A program made the translations under genes and the position numbers. Shown here one piece after another: positions 1-7,932 of a stretch of DNA of 14,396 nucleotides. The notes under the pieces are model-generated. The model worked only from the letters and a program-made list of their open reading frames with translations. It was not told where the DNA came from and searched no databases. Source of the DNA: JAKFWF01 sp031401535 (lineage in GTDB: Bacteria > Pseudomonadota > Alphaproteobacteria > Rhizobiales > Hyphomicrobiaceae); the NCBI GenBank assembly GCA_031401535.1, contig JANNRP010000495.1:1-14396 (forward strand), read 5' to 3'. Each line of letters starts with the position of its first letter. The first letter of the stretch is position 1.

Positions 1-76
1 TGGTGGGCGATGTAGGATTCGAACCTACGACCCGGTGATTAAGAGTCACCTGCTCTACCAACTGAGCTAATCGCCC
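1..76 (-). tRNA. tRNA-Lys, anticodon CTT
   Basis: On the minus strand the sequence begins GGGCGATTAGCTCAG and ends with the T-arm GGTTCGAATCC, acceptor ATCGCCC, discriminator A and an encoded CCA. The anticodon stem GGTGA/TCACC closes the 7-base loop CTCTTAA, which gives anticodon CTT (lysine, reads AAG). All four arms of the cloverleaf pair. The gene is codirectional with and downstream of rodA. The encoded CCA runs to the first base of the window. Confidence 0.97.
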
Positions 77-206
77 ACGCTAACGCTCCGGAAGGGCGAT
101 TGCGGTCCGGAGGGTCATTCCGATTTGGTCGACTTAACACCTGATGCCCGGGCTGTCCAGTGCCGTGATCCTAGCCAATGGCCAAGCAATTTTAGTACCG
201 GACTTA
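77..206. other. rodA to tRNA-Lys intergenic region with a hairpin
   Basis: This 130-base stretch separates the rodA stop from the tRNA-Lys 5' end and contains no ORF I believe. It holds a perfect 7-bp inverted repeat CTCCGGA (86-92)/TCCGGAG (106-112). On the minus strand no T-run follows it, so it is a poor intrinsic terminator. The segment 94-101 is the exact complement of the tRNA acceptor 5' strand (69-76), so an alternative pairing with the tRNA 5' end is possible. I see no clear promoter for the tRNA. Confidence 0.5.
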
Positions 207-1355
207 TCAGAACCAGCCACCGATATCGCCACGCCGCACCTGCTCGGACCGATGCACGTAACCGCACATTGCGATGCCAATAGCAAACATGATTGTCGTC
301 ATGGAAGTGCCGCCATAAGACAACAGTGGCAGAGGCACGCCCACGACCGGCACCAGACCAGTGACCATTGCCACATTGATGAAGGCGTATACGAAAATTA
401 TGACACCAGTGCCCGCAATCACGAGTCGTGAGAACTGATTTTTGCAGCGCAGTGCCATACCGATCATCAGCGTCAGCATCACTCCATAAACGCACAGTAA
501 GCCCAGAGCACCAATGAGGCCCCACTCCTCCGCTAATGTTGTGAAGATAAAATCGGTATGCTTCTCGGGCAGAAAATTCAACTGGCTTTGAGTGCCCTGC
601 ATGAAACCCTTGCCAGACAGACCACCGGAGCCCAGCGCAATCTTCGATTGAGTGATATGGTAGCCAGCGCCCAATGGATCGCGCTCCGGATCGAGGAACA
701 CTTCGATCCGGCGGCGCTGGTAGTCATGCAGCCGGGACCATACGATCGGCGCAGCCAGCACGCCACCTGCAATGCCACCGATGAAGTACAGGATGTTGAC
801 ACCTGCAAGGAACATCAACGACAGGCCAACAGCTGCAAAAAGCACGGCCGTGCCGAGATCAGGCTGCTTCAACGTCAATACAACCGGCAGAACGATGGCG
901 AGCAGTGGAAGGGCAACCCATAGTGGCCGCGACACACGTTCGCTTCCAAGCCACTGATAATAACGTGCCAACATGGCAACCAGTGCAACTTTCATGAGTT
1001 CCGCCGGTTGGAACGTCAAACCACCGACCGCCAACCAACGCTTCGCACCCAAGGCATCGGTTCCAGCTAAGGGAACGATCGCCAGTAGCAGCAACGCAAT
1101 GGCGTACGCCGGATAGGCAAGCCCCATCCACAGCCGAAGCGGTGTCATGGCAATCGCCAGCACCATGCCGACGCATGCCACGAACCGAAATGCGTGTCGC
1201 TGACCCCACGGGCTGTATGATCCTCCCGCAACAGAATAGAGCGACGCCAAGCCAATACTGGCGATCAAACAGACTACGGCAAGCAGGGGCCAATTGACCC
1301 GAGCCAGCTTGCCACCAATAGTCTGGTGCTGATTGGCGATAGCGAACAAATTCAT
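207..1355 (-). CDS. rodA: RodA, SEDS-family peptidoglycan glycosyltransferase
   Basis: The product is 382 aa, a normal RodA length, with about ten hydrophobic segments in the inner membrane. RodA polymerises lipid II into glycan strands for side-wall elongation, in complex with PBP2. SEDS signatures are present: AKRWL (about 104-108), QPAELMK (116-122), KQPDLGTA (163-170), and the block ending EKHTDFIFTTLAEEWG (264-279), whose Asp268 is the conserved catalytic-region acid. GVPLPLLSYGGTSM (339-352) is the C-terminal signature. The ATG start is preceded by AGGA 8 bases upstream. It overlaps the PBP2 stop in an ATGA quartet (1352-1355), which implies translational coupling. It is the last gene of the mre operon. 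Family and role are firm. Confidence 0.97.
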   Translation of the reverse strand: MNLFAIANQHQTIGGKLARVNWPLLAVVCLIASIGLASLYSVAGGSYSPWGQRHAFRFVACVGMVLAIAMTPLRLWMGLAYPAYAIALLLLAIVPLAGTDALGAKRWLAVGGLTFQPAELMKVALVAMLARYYQWLGSERVSRPLWVALPLLAIVLPVVLTLKQPDLGTAVLFAAVGLSLMFLAGVNILYFIGGIAGGVLAAPIVWSRLHDYQRRRIEVFLDPERDPLGAGYHITQSKIALGSGGLSGKGFMQGTQSQLNFLPEKHTDFIFTTLAEEWGLIGALGLLCVYGVMLTLMIGMALRCKNQFSRLVIAGTGVIIFVYAFINVAMVTGLVPVVGVPLPLLSYGGTSMTTIMFAIGIAMCGYVHRSEQVRRGDIGGWF

Positions 1356-3226
1356 AGTGCCGTTCCTGATTTTGATGACGCTGCGCCCGCTGCTCCTGCA
1401 AAGTCAGGATAGGCGGCTTTCGATGAGGGATCGCGCCGCAGCAACTGCTCGACAATATCCCGGACCAAGGGCCCCGCCGTCGCTCCACCCCCGCCGCCAT
1501 GTTCGACCACGACTGAGATGGCATACCGCGGCCGGTTGGCTGGAACATAGGCGACAAACAGCGCGTGATCGCGGTGTTGCCACTCAAGGTCGGACTGCGC
1601 ACGGTCAGCGGATTGCCGCGACACCTGTGACGTACCCGTCTTGCCGGCCACCATCGCCCGGCCATCTTCGAGCTTCGCATTGGAGCCCGTGCCGCCTTCT
1701 TCGTTGATCACTGCAATCATTGCTCGCCGCACCGCATCGAGATTGGCAGGTTTCAACCCGAGCCCCGCAAAGATGGCAGGAACTGTTCCGGTATCTGGTC
1801 GGATGAATTGTGGAATGATACTCGCCCCGGAAGCTAGGCGGGCCGTCATGACCGCCAACTGCAGAGGTGTTGCCAGGACGTAGCCTTGACCGATCCCGGC
1901 CAACAGCGTCTCGCCTCCGAGCCAGGTGCGCCCGAAGCGTCCTACTTTCCAGGTCTGATCAGGTATGACGCCCGGCTTCTGTTGACTGAGCCCTGTCTCG
2001 AATACTTGGTCGAACCCCAGTCGGCGCGCCATGGCAGCGATCGCATCGATCCCGGCACGACGGGCAATTTCATAATAATAGCAATCACAGCTCTCACGTA
2101 ACCCGCGGTGGAAATCAACCGCGCCGTGGCCAGACCGCTTCCAGCACCGGAAAGTCTGCCCCGCATACTCGGTGCGGCCGCTGCACTCAATCCTTTCGCT
2201 TAGACTGATGACGCCTGCTTCGAGGGCCGCAAGCGCCGTCACCATCTTGAACGTCGAGCCAGGTGGATACTGGCCGCGGATCGCGCGGTTTAGCATTGGA
2301 TTATTATCAGCTTGGCGCAATTGGGCCCAATTGCGCCGAGTAAGGCCTTTTACCAAATCGCTGGGATCGTGCGTCGGCACCGACGCCATCGCCATTACTT
2401 CTCCTGTCACGGTGTCCAGTGCCACCGCAGCAGCCCGCCGTTCACTAGCCAGCCGCGCCATCACCGCCCGTTGCAATCCCGTATCGATCGTCAGCACGAC
2501 ATCGTCGCCACGACTTGCCTCGCTTTCGGCAAGTGTCCGCACGATGCGTCCCCGCGCATCAACTTCATGCTTTATCGAACCGCTGCGACCGCGCAACCGG
2601 TCCTCCATGCCGCGCTCAATGCCCGTGCGACCGATGCGGGCGCCCGGCAGTCTCAACACCGGATCATCGTCGAGCCCAACCCGGTCGACGTTGCCGACGT
2701 AGCCCACGACATGCCCCATCGCAGCACCACCCGGATAGAGACGCCGCGGATCCACCTCCACCTGCAGTCCCGGCAACTGCGACGCCAGCAAATTGATCTC
2801 AGCAACTTGATCGAACGTTAATTCATTGGCCACAATGATCGGCAGATGCGGCTGCTGACGGCGCCCGCGCGTTACGGCCCGCTCGATGTCATCTGGCGTA
2901 ATTTCAACGATGCGCTGGAGCCGTCCCAATACCTCACGTATATTGCCTGCAAGCGACGGTGTGATAATTGCGCGGAAGCCTTCCTCATTAGTTGCAAGCA
3001 CAGTACCAAACCGATCAAGAATACGTCCACGCATCGGCGCCAAGAGTTGCACATTGATACGATTTTCCTCAGCTAGCGGAGCATAATGCATTCCGTCAAG
3101 CACTTGTAATTGGTAGAGCTTGGCCGCGAGCACACCCAGGCCCACGACTTGCGCAGCGCCCACCAACACAGCACGTTTGGTAAAGCTCTGCCGTTCTCCA
3201 TCGTCATCGTTCTGCGAGCCGAACAT
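1352..3226 (-). CDS. mrdA: Penicillin-binding protein 2, peptidoglycan DD-transpeptidase
   Basis: The product is about 624 aa and forms peptide cross-links during elongation as partner of RodA. It is anchored by one N-terminal membrane segment (about 18-36). A PBP dimerisation domain follows, with RGRILDRFG (about 66-74). The transpeptidase domain carries the SxxK nucleophile motif STFK (Ser324), a second motif SCD (about 379-381, the S-x-D form common in PBP2) and KTGTS (Lys529). The ATG at 3226 is chosen over the in-frame TTG one codon upstream. It lies 4 bases after the mreD stop, and a G-rich Shine-Dalgarno sits inside the mreD end. The C-terminus has an Ala/Gly/Ser-rich tail after the catalytic domain. 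The stop overlaps the rodA start. Confidence 0.97.
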   Translation of the reverse strand: MFGSQNDDDGERQSFTKRAVLVGAAQVVGLGVLAAKLYQLQVLDGMHYAPLAEENRINVQLLAPMRGRILDRFGTVLATNEEGFRAIITPSLAGNIREVLGRLQRIVEITPDDIERAVTRGRRQQPHLPIIVANELTFDQVAEINLLASQLPGLQVEVDPRRLYPGGAAMGHVVGYVGNVDRVGLDDDPVLRLPGARIGRTGIERGMEDRLRGRSGSIKHEVDARGRIVRTLAESEASRGDDVVLTIDTGLQRAVMARLASERRAAAVALDTVTGEVMAMASVPTHDPSDLVKGLTRRNWAQLRQADNNPMLNRAIRGQYPPGSTFKMVTALAALEAGVISLSERIECSGRTEYAGQTFRCWKRSGHGAVDFHRGLRESCDCYYYEIARRAGIDAIAAMARRLGFDQVFETGLSQQKPGVIPDQTWKVGRFGRTWLGGETLLAGIGQGYVLATPLQLAVMTARLASGASIIPQFIRPDTGTVPAIFAGLGLKPANLDAVRRAMIAVINEEGGTGSNAKLEDGRAMVAGKTGTSQVSRQSADRAQSDLEWQHRDHALFVAYVPANRPRYAISVVVEHGGGGGATAGPLVRDIVEQLLRRDPSSKAAYPDFAGAAGAASSKSGTAL

Positions 3227-3230
3227 CAAA

Positions 3231-3749
3231 TTACATCCCCCGCTTCAGCAGGCCATTTTCGGGCGACATCCACAAGCTGTTCAAAGGCCGGAAGATCAAT
3301 CCTATAACTGGATAGGACAGAGCCGCGGCCAGTGTGCCACTGGCGAGCGGACGCCATTCGGCCAGCCCGACAAAGTAAATTGAGGCAATGATCCATTGCG
3401 CGACGCCAAGTAGACAAAGTGCAAGACAGAAGTACGCCCACCGCTGAAGCGGCGCGCCGAATGGAGTTTGCGGCAAGGCGCGGGCAAAAATATAGCCGAC
3501 GAGGTATACCAGTGACCAGAACCCGAGTGGACCGTGCGTTAGAACGTCGGTTGTCAGCCCAGCAAGAAAAACGGCCCACTCCGGCATCAAGCCGGGGCGC
3601 CGGACCACCCAGAAATAAATCGCTGTAAAGGGTAGCAAAGGCAAGAAAAAGCGTGCTTCCGGTGGCAGCCCCCAAGGCAATGTTGCGAGCAGCGTCAGAA
3701 CTGCAGTCGAGAGCACTGGTATCGTGTGCTGCACTTGAAACTGCGGCAT
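3231..3749 (-). CDS. mreD: MreD, rod-shape-determining membrane protein
   Basis: The product is 172 aa, typical for MreD, with several hydrophobic helices and few charged residues. Helices are visible at roughly 10-28, 34-50, 58-70, 77-92, 103-128 and 135-152. MreD is an inner-membrane partner of MreC that tethers the MreB machinery. The sequence is poorly conserved in general, so the assignment rests on size, topology and position between mreC and mrdA. The ATG has only a weak GTTGGA upstream. The stop lies 4 bases before the mrdA ATG. The gap to mreC is 46 bases with no terminator. Confidence 0.9.
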   Translation of the reverse strand: MPQFQVQHTIPVLSTAVLTLLATLPWGLPPEARFFLPLLPFTAIYFWVVRRPGLMPEWAVFLAGLTTDVLTHGPLGFWSLVYLVGYIFARALPQTPFGAPLQRWAYFCLALCLLGVAQWIIASIYFVGLAEWRPLASGTLAAALSYPVIGLIFRPLNSLWMSPENGLLKRGM

Positions 3750-3795
3750 GAACTATATTCCAACTCAATCGCCATTTGGTTTTGGAAAGGCTTAT

Positions 3796-4737
3796 TCAAG
3801 GCACTCGCGACATCGGCTCCACCGGTAACTTCGGCACCCCAGTATTGCGCGCTGCTGCATCACGCCCACGCAAGGGCCTAACATCGTCGGCAAGGCTGAG
3901 CGTTGGGCTGTCATAGAGCAACACGCTGACGTACTCCAGGTTGTCGAGCCGCGCATGCGGGCTCACACGCAACCTTGGTCCGTCATCGATCACGGCGCCA
4001 ATGCGCAATCCGCGCGGGTACAGGCCGCCAACGCCGGATGTATACACCTCATCACCGACTGCCACACGGGCTTCCGACGGCAAATACATCAGGCGCGGCG
4101 CTGGTCCGTTATCGCCCGTCAGCACGGCTCGGATCGCGTCACCTCCTACAAGTACAGGCACGCGACTATTGATATCGGTTACCAGCAGCAAACGTGCGGC
4201 TTCCTCGCCGGTCTCCAGTATGCGGCCTACAAGGCCGTTGGCATCTACTGCTGGATAGCCAGCCTTCAAACCATGTCGGCCACCCGCACCCAACATGGCG
4301 CTTCGCAAGAAAGGCCCACTGCTGTCGGCGACCACACGAGCCGTGATGAATGGCAAGCCAGGCTCTTCGACAACATTGGCCAGCCGACCAAGTTGCACGA
4401 ACTTGCGCTCGGTCTCGCGGGCCCGCCACTCCCAGCCACGCAGCTTCTGGTTTTCGTCGCGCAGCCGCTCCAGTTCATTGAACATCTCAAAGTATGCCGA
4501 CACGCGCTGCCCAACACGGCGAACGGGCTCCAGCGGTACCAGGGCTGCCTTCAGGGCCGGCGCCATGAGTTCGGCCATCTGCAACCGTAGCTCGGTAATA
4601 TATCCATGCTGAAGACGACTGAGCACGAGTAAGGCAATCGACAGGAACACCAGCGCCGAGAGCAGCCCCTGACGCGCGCCGACACGACGAGCGATACCAC
4701 CCTGCCGCGAATAAAGATCGGGCCGCAATTTAATCAT
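3796..4737 (-). CDS. mreC: MreC, rod-shape-determining periplasmic scaffold protein
   Basis: The product is about 313 aa. A short basic cytoplasmic tail leads into one membrane segment (about 24-40). A charged, probably coiled-coil stretch (about 76-115, containing NELERLRDENQKLR) follows, then the beta-rich MreC domain (about 130-275; SAMLGAGGRHGLKAGYPAV is the typical turn). A proline/arginine-rich tail ends at 313. MreC links MreB to PBP2 in the periplasm and switches PBP2 to its active state. The ATG at 4737 has AGGG about 10 bases upstream. A GTG three codons earlier (4746) is possible but less well placed. The gap after mreB is 25 bases. Confidence 0.95.
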   Translation of the reverse strand: MIKLRPDLYSRQGGIARRVGARQGLLSALVFLSIALLVLSRLQHGYITELRLQMAELMAPALKAALVPLEPVRRVGQRVSAYFEMFNELERLRDENQKLRGWEWRARETERKFVQLGRLANVVEEPGLPFITARVVADSSGPFLRSAMLGAGGRHGLKAGYPAVDANGLVGRILETGEEAARLLLVTDINSRVPVLVGGDAIRAVLTGDNGPAPRLMYLPSEARVAVGDEVYTSGVGGLYPRGLRIGAVIDDGPRLRVSPHARLDNLEYVSVLLYDSPTLSLADDVRPLRGRDAAARNTGVPKLPVEPMSRVP

Positions 4738-4762
4738 CCGGCACACCCTATACTAGTCGGCA

Positions 4763-5800
4763 TCACGGCTTTATCAGGAGATGTTCGCGCTTCGGCAGTC
4801 CCTGCAGAACAAGAGCCGTTCCTCTGACGACACACTGCATCGGCTCTTCGGGAACGGTGAATTTCACGCCCACACGTCGTTCCAGCTCCGCGTCAAGTTT
4901 GTGCAGCAGCGACCCACCGCCGGTGAGATAGATGCCGCGTTCACAGATGTCGGTCGAAACCTCGGGCGGTAAATCCTCCAGCGCTCGTTGTGTGAACTCG
5001 GCAATCAGCTCGATCGGATCCTCGAGCGCCTCGGCGACATCGTGCGGCCCAAGCACGATACTTTTAGGACGCCCCTGCCGCAGGTCCCGCCCCCGAATAT
5101 GAATCTCAGACTCCCGTCCGTCCGGAGACATCATGGCGCTGCCCGCCTCAATCTTAATGCGCTCGGCATTGGCCTCGCCTATCAACAATTGATGTTTGCG
5201 GCGCACGTGCCGAATTATTGCCTCGTCCATGGCATTGCCGGCGCAGCGAAGCGACCGTGCCTGGACCACGCCACCAAGTGACAGCACTGCGATATCTGTA
5301 GTGCCGCCGCCGATATCGACGACCATCGAACCGGACGGCTCATCGACAGGCAGTCCAGCGCCAATCGAAGCCGCAACCGGTTCTTCAATCAGGTACACAC
5401 GACGCGCTCCGGCCGACACGGCCGTCTCATAAACCGCGCGGCGCTCTACTGGGGTGGCACCCGCTGGAACGCAGATCAGAATACGGGGGCGACGAAAGCC
5501 CAGCATTGTCTTTGCGCGCTGAATGAACTGGCGCAGCATTTCCTCAGTAGCTATGAAATCGGCAATCACACCATCGCGCAGTGGACGAATGGTTTCGATT
5601 GATTCCGGCGTGCGGCCGACCATCAGCTTAGCTTTCTGTCCAACCGCCAGCACCTCACGCGTGCCGTGGCGTGACCGGATAGCGACCACTGACGGCTCAT
5701 CAATGATCGTGCCACGCCCGATCACGTGCACAAGCGTATTAGCCGTTCCAAGATCGATCGCAATATCGTCTGAAAATGCGCCAGTAATCGCGGAAAGCAT
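4763..5800 (-). CDS. mreB: MreB, actin-like rod-shape cytoskeletal protein
   Basis: The product is 345 aa from the ATG at 5800, close to the usual MreB length. The actin fold ATP-binding motifs are all present: phosphate-1 AIDLGTANTLV (14-24), connect-1/EEP region LIEEPVAASIGAGLP (137-151), phosphate-2 VVDIGGGTTDIAVLS (160-174), and adenosine-site TGGGSLL (293-299). MreB forms membrane-bound filaments that orient side-wall synthesis. An in-frame TTG at 5818 would add six residues. I prefer the ATG because AAGGG lies 10 bases upstream of it and the protein then begins like other MreBs (MLSAITGAFSDDIAIDLG). It is the first gene of the mreBCD-mrdA-rodA operon. Confidence 0.98.
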   Translation of the reverse strand: MLSAITGAFSDDIAIDLGTANTLVHVIGRGTIIDEPSVVAIRSRHGTREVLAVGQKAKLMVGRTPESIETIRPLRDGVIADFIATEEMLRQFIQRAKTMLGFRRPRILICVPAGATPVERRAVYETAVSAGARRVYLIEEPVAASIGAGLPVDEPSGSMVVDIGGGTTDIAVLSLGGVVQARSLRCAGNAMDEAIIRHVRRKHQLLIGEANAERIKIEAGSAMMSPDGRESEIHIRGRDLRQGRPKSIVLGPHDVAEALEDPIELIAEFTQRALEDLPPEVSTDICERGIYLTGGGSLLHKLDAELERRVGVKFTVPEEPMQCVVRGTALVLQGLPKREHLLIKP

Positions 5801-5835
5801 ACGCACAATGCCCTTCAAGAGCCCGCCGGATGGGG

Positions 5836-5868
5836 CTTATACTAAACAAAGCCTTACCGGCACGGTAA
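5836..5868 (-). promoter_or_regulatory. Possible mreB operon promoter with overlapping dyad
   Basis: On the minus strand TATAAG (5841-5836) lies about 36 bases before the mreB ATG and could be a -10 element. A perfect dyad TTACCG-GCA-CGGTAA (5854-5868) covers the place where the -35 box would lie. I see no good -35 consensus, which would fit an activator-dependent or regulated promoter. The call is by eye only. Confidence 0.3.
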
Positions 5869-5945
5869 CCCCAGCGATCTTAGCAAAGAACATGCCGACG
5901 AGATTTGACCTGACGATGGCTCAACATAGATGCTGAGCTTGCGAC

Positions 5946-5988
5946 CTGTAATAAATAATATCCCCGGTAGCGAACTTCGCCACCGGGG
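5946..5988 (-). terminator. Intrinsic terminator after leuA
   Basis: On the minus strand, 35 bases after the leuA stop, CCCCGGTGGCGA pairs with TCGCTACCGGGG (12 bp, one G-U pair) around the 3-base loop AGT. A T-rich tail, ATATTATTTATTA, follows directly. It should insulate the mre operon from leuA transcription. Confidence 0.8.
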
Positions 5989-6023
5989 AATCAAACGTAC
6001 CAAACGCTGTCGGCCGCCTACGA

Positions 6024-7616
6024 TTAAACCCCGCCCAGCCGCTGACGTTCATCGGCCGCAATCTGTGGCGTCGTCTTCTGCTGGCGCTTGATCATCAGCT
6101 TGTTCAAGGCACCGATATAGGCTTTGGCGGATGCCACCAAAGTATCGGGATCAGCAGCCTTCGCGGTCACCGTCCGTCCCTCTTCCTGCAACCGCACCGA
6201 GACTTCCGCCTGTGCGTCAGTTCCCTGTGTCACGGCGTGGACCTGGTAAAGCTCCAAAACGGCGCGATGCGGGACCAGCTTATGGATTGCGTTAAAGGTC
6301 GCATCGACCGGACCATTGCCAGTCGCCTGTACGGTTTTTTCGGTGCCGTCAATGTCGAGCGTCAACGTCGCCGATTGCGGTCCCATCGTACCGGCGATGA
6401 TGATCAGCGCGACTACCTTGGTGCGGTCAGTTGCGGTCGCGATCTCCTCATCGACCAATGCCTCGATATCCTCGTCGTAGATCAGTTTCTTGCGGTCGGC
6501 CAACGCCTTGAAGCGGGTGAACGCATCTTCCAAGGCATTTTCACCCAACTCGTAGCCCAACTCTTCCAGCTTATTGCGGAACGCTGCACGACCCGAATGC
6601 TTGCCCATCACCAACGACGTTTTCGACACTCCGACACTCTCTGGAGTCATGATCTCGTAGGTCTGAGTATGCTTCAGCATGCCATCCTGATGGATGCCAC
6701 TCTCGTGCGCAAACGCATTCCGGCCAACAATCGCCTTATTATATTGCACGGGAAACGAGGTTGCCGCCGATACCAGTTTCGAGGCGCGGTTCAACATGGT
6801 TGTATCGACGCGACAATCGTAAGGCAGAACATCTGACCGTGTCTTGATTGCCATCACAATTTCCTCGAGCGCAGCGTTTCCTGCCCGCTCGCCAATGCCG
6901 TTCAAAGTACATTCGATTTGCCGCGCGCCGCCTTCGAGGCCGGCTAGCGAATTAGCGACTGCCATGCCCAAATCATTGTGGCAATGCACCGAGAATATCG
7001 CCTTGTCAGAGTTGACGACCCTCTCGCGCACGGTGCGAAATAATGAGCGGTACTCATCCGGTGTCGTATAGCCGACGGTATCGGGGATGTTGATGGTTGT
7101 CGCACCTGCTTTGATGGCGGCATCCACGCAACGACACAGGAAATCGAGTTCGGTGCGCGTCCCATCCTCGGCGGACCATTCCACATCGGCGACCCAGTTG
7201 CGGGCACGTGCGACCGAGGCAGTTACCATCGCCAATACTTCTTCCGGCTCCTTCTGAAGTTTGTATTTCATGTGCACCGGAGAGGTCGACAAAAAGGTAT
7301 GAATCCGGGGCCGCGCCGCGGCCTTTACAGCTTCACCAGCGCGGTCAATGTCCTTCATCCCAGCGCGTGCAAGACCGGTGACGGTGGCGTTCTTGATGCG
7401 CTTGGCAATTGCGGACACTGCCTCAAAATCCCCGTCGGACGCGATTGGGAACCCGGCTTCGATGATGTCGACACCCATGGCCTCGAGCAAGTCGGCCACT
7501 TCGAGCTTTTCCTCAAAAGTCATGGTTGCGCCGGGGCACTGCTCGCCGTCGCGCAACGTCGTATCGAAGATGAAAACTCGGTCTCTGCCTAAAGCGGGTT
7601 TGGACTGGTTCGACAT
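6024..7616 (-). CDS. leuA: 2-isopropylmalate synthase
   Basis: The product is 530 aa. It condenses acetyl-CoA with 2-oxoisovalerate, the committed step to leucine, in the cytoplasm. The N-terminal TIM barrel (about 12-285) begins DTTLRDGEQCPGATM (18-32). It has the metal ligands Asp18, His211 and His213 in HCHNDLGMAVANS, and Asn247 in GERAGNAALEE. A linker (about 300-385; FAHESGIHQDGMLKH is the accessory-subdomain signature) joins it to a C-terminal regulatory LeuA dimer domain (about 395-505). That domain is the usual site of leucine feedback. Length and domain order are complete. The ATG has AGGA 12 bases upstream, a slightly long spacing. It is monocistronic in appearance, with its own leader and terminator. 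Confidence 0.97.
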   Translation of the reverse strand: MSNQSKPALGRDRVFIFDTTLRDGEQCPGATMTFEEKLEVADLLEAMGVDIIEAGFPIASDGDFEAVSAIAKRIKNATVTGLARAGMKDIDRAGEAVKAAARPRIHTFLSTSPVHMKYKLQKEPEEVLAMVTASVARARNWVADVEWSAEDGTRTELDFLCRCVDAAIKAGATTINIPDTVGYTTPDEYRSLFRTVRERVVNSDKAIFSVHCHNDLGMAVANSLAGLEGGARQIECTLNGIGERAGNAALEEIVMAIKTRSDVLPYDCRVDTTMLNRASKLVSAATSFPVQYNKAIVGRNAFAHESGIHQDGMLKHTQTYEIMTPESVGVSKTSLVMGKHSGRAAFRNKLEELGYELGENALEDAFTRFKALADRKKLIYDEDIEALVDEEIATATDRTKVVALIIIAGTMGPQSATLTLDIDGTEKTVQATGNGPVDATFNAIHKLVPHRAVLELYQVHAVTQGTDAQAEVSVRLQEEGRTVTAKAADPDTLVASAKAYIGALNKLMIKRQQKTTPQIAADERQRLGGV

Positions 7617-7932
7617 GGTGTGGAGGTATCCTGAGTTGGCGGCGCCATCTGGCTAGCCGGGTCTGATCCTTGAACCTTGGAGTAAGCATCCCCTGAGCGC
7701 CCGTCCCAGGTCGAAACCGGGACTGCCAATGCTCAGGGGCTGCTAAGGAGAAGGATGCCTGTGCACAGATCGGCTGCGGTCGCATCAGCGATCCGGCTTA
7801 GGCAGAACTGGTGAGACGGCGAGCGCATCTGACGGCTATTACTTTCCTGGAGCCGAGATCAAGCCCGACAACTCTACGACGATAAAGCCGGACCTTATCG
7901 GCGAAAGCAAGCAATTTTGGCAGTCACCTGCG
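7617..7932. other. leuA leader and intergenic region
   Basis: This 316-base gap between the PhzF-family gene and leuA (both minus) has no credible ORF. I looked for a leader peptide rich in leucine codons and did not find one. It contains the strong hairpin at 7690-7739 and a smaller one at 7880-7900 (CGATAA/TTATCG, extended by wobble pairs). The smaller one lies just after the PhzF-family gene and could be a weak terminator, though no T-run follows. The promoter of leuA must lie here, but no box is convincing. Confidence 0.6.
7690..7739 (-). promoter_or_regulatory. Strong hairpin in the leuA 5' leader
   Basis: Outer arms CCCCTGAGC (7690-7698) and GCTCAGGGG (7731-7739) are perfectly complementary over 9 bp. 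Inside them GTCCC (7703-7707) pairs with GGGAC (7719-7723), and on the leuA strand a GGT/ACC extension closes a TTCG loop. GCATCC and GGATGC flank the outer stem on the minus strand and can lengthen it. The hairpin ends about 70 bases before the leuA ATG. It lacks a T-run, so it is not a classical attenuator. It may be a structured mRNA leader or a protein-binding site. Confidence 0.5.

Noticed and set aside
3226..3768. A 180-codon frame overlapping mreD in another phase.
   Set aside because: mreD has the right hydrophobic profile, size and operon position; the other frame is a shadow.
7690..7739. GGTTTCGACC in the leuA leader hairpin resembles the 5' motif of tmRNA.
   Set aside because: No tag-peptide reading frame, T-arm or acceptor pairing is found around it on either strand, so the 10-base match is probably chance.
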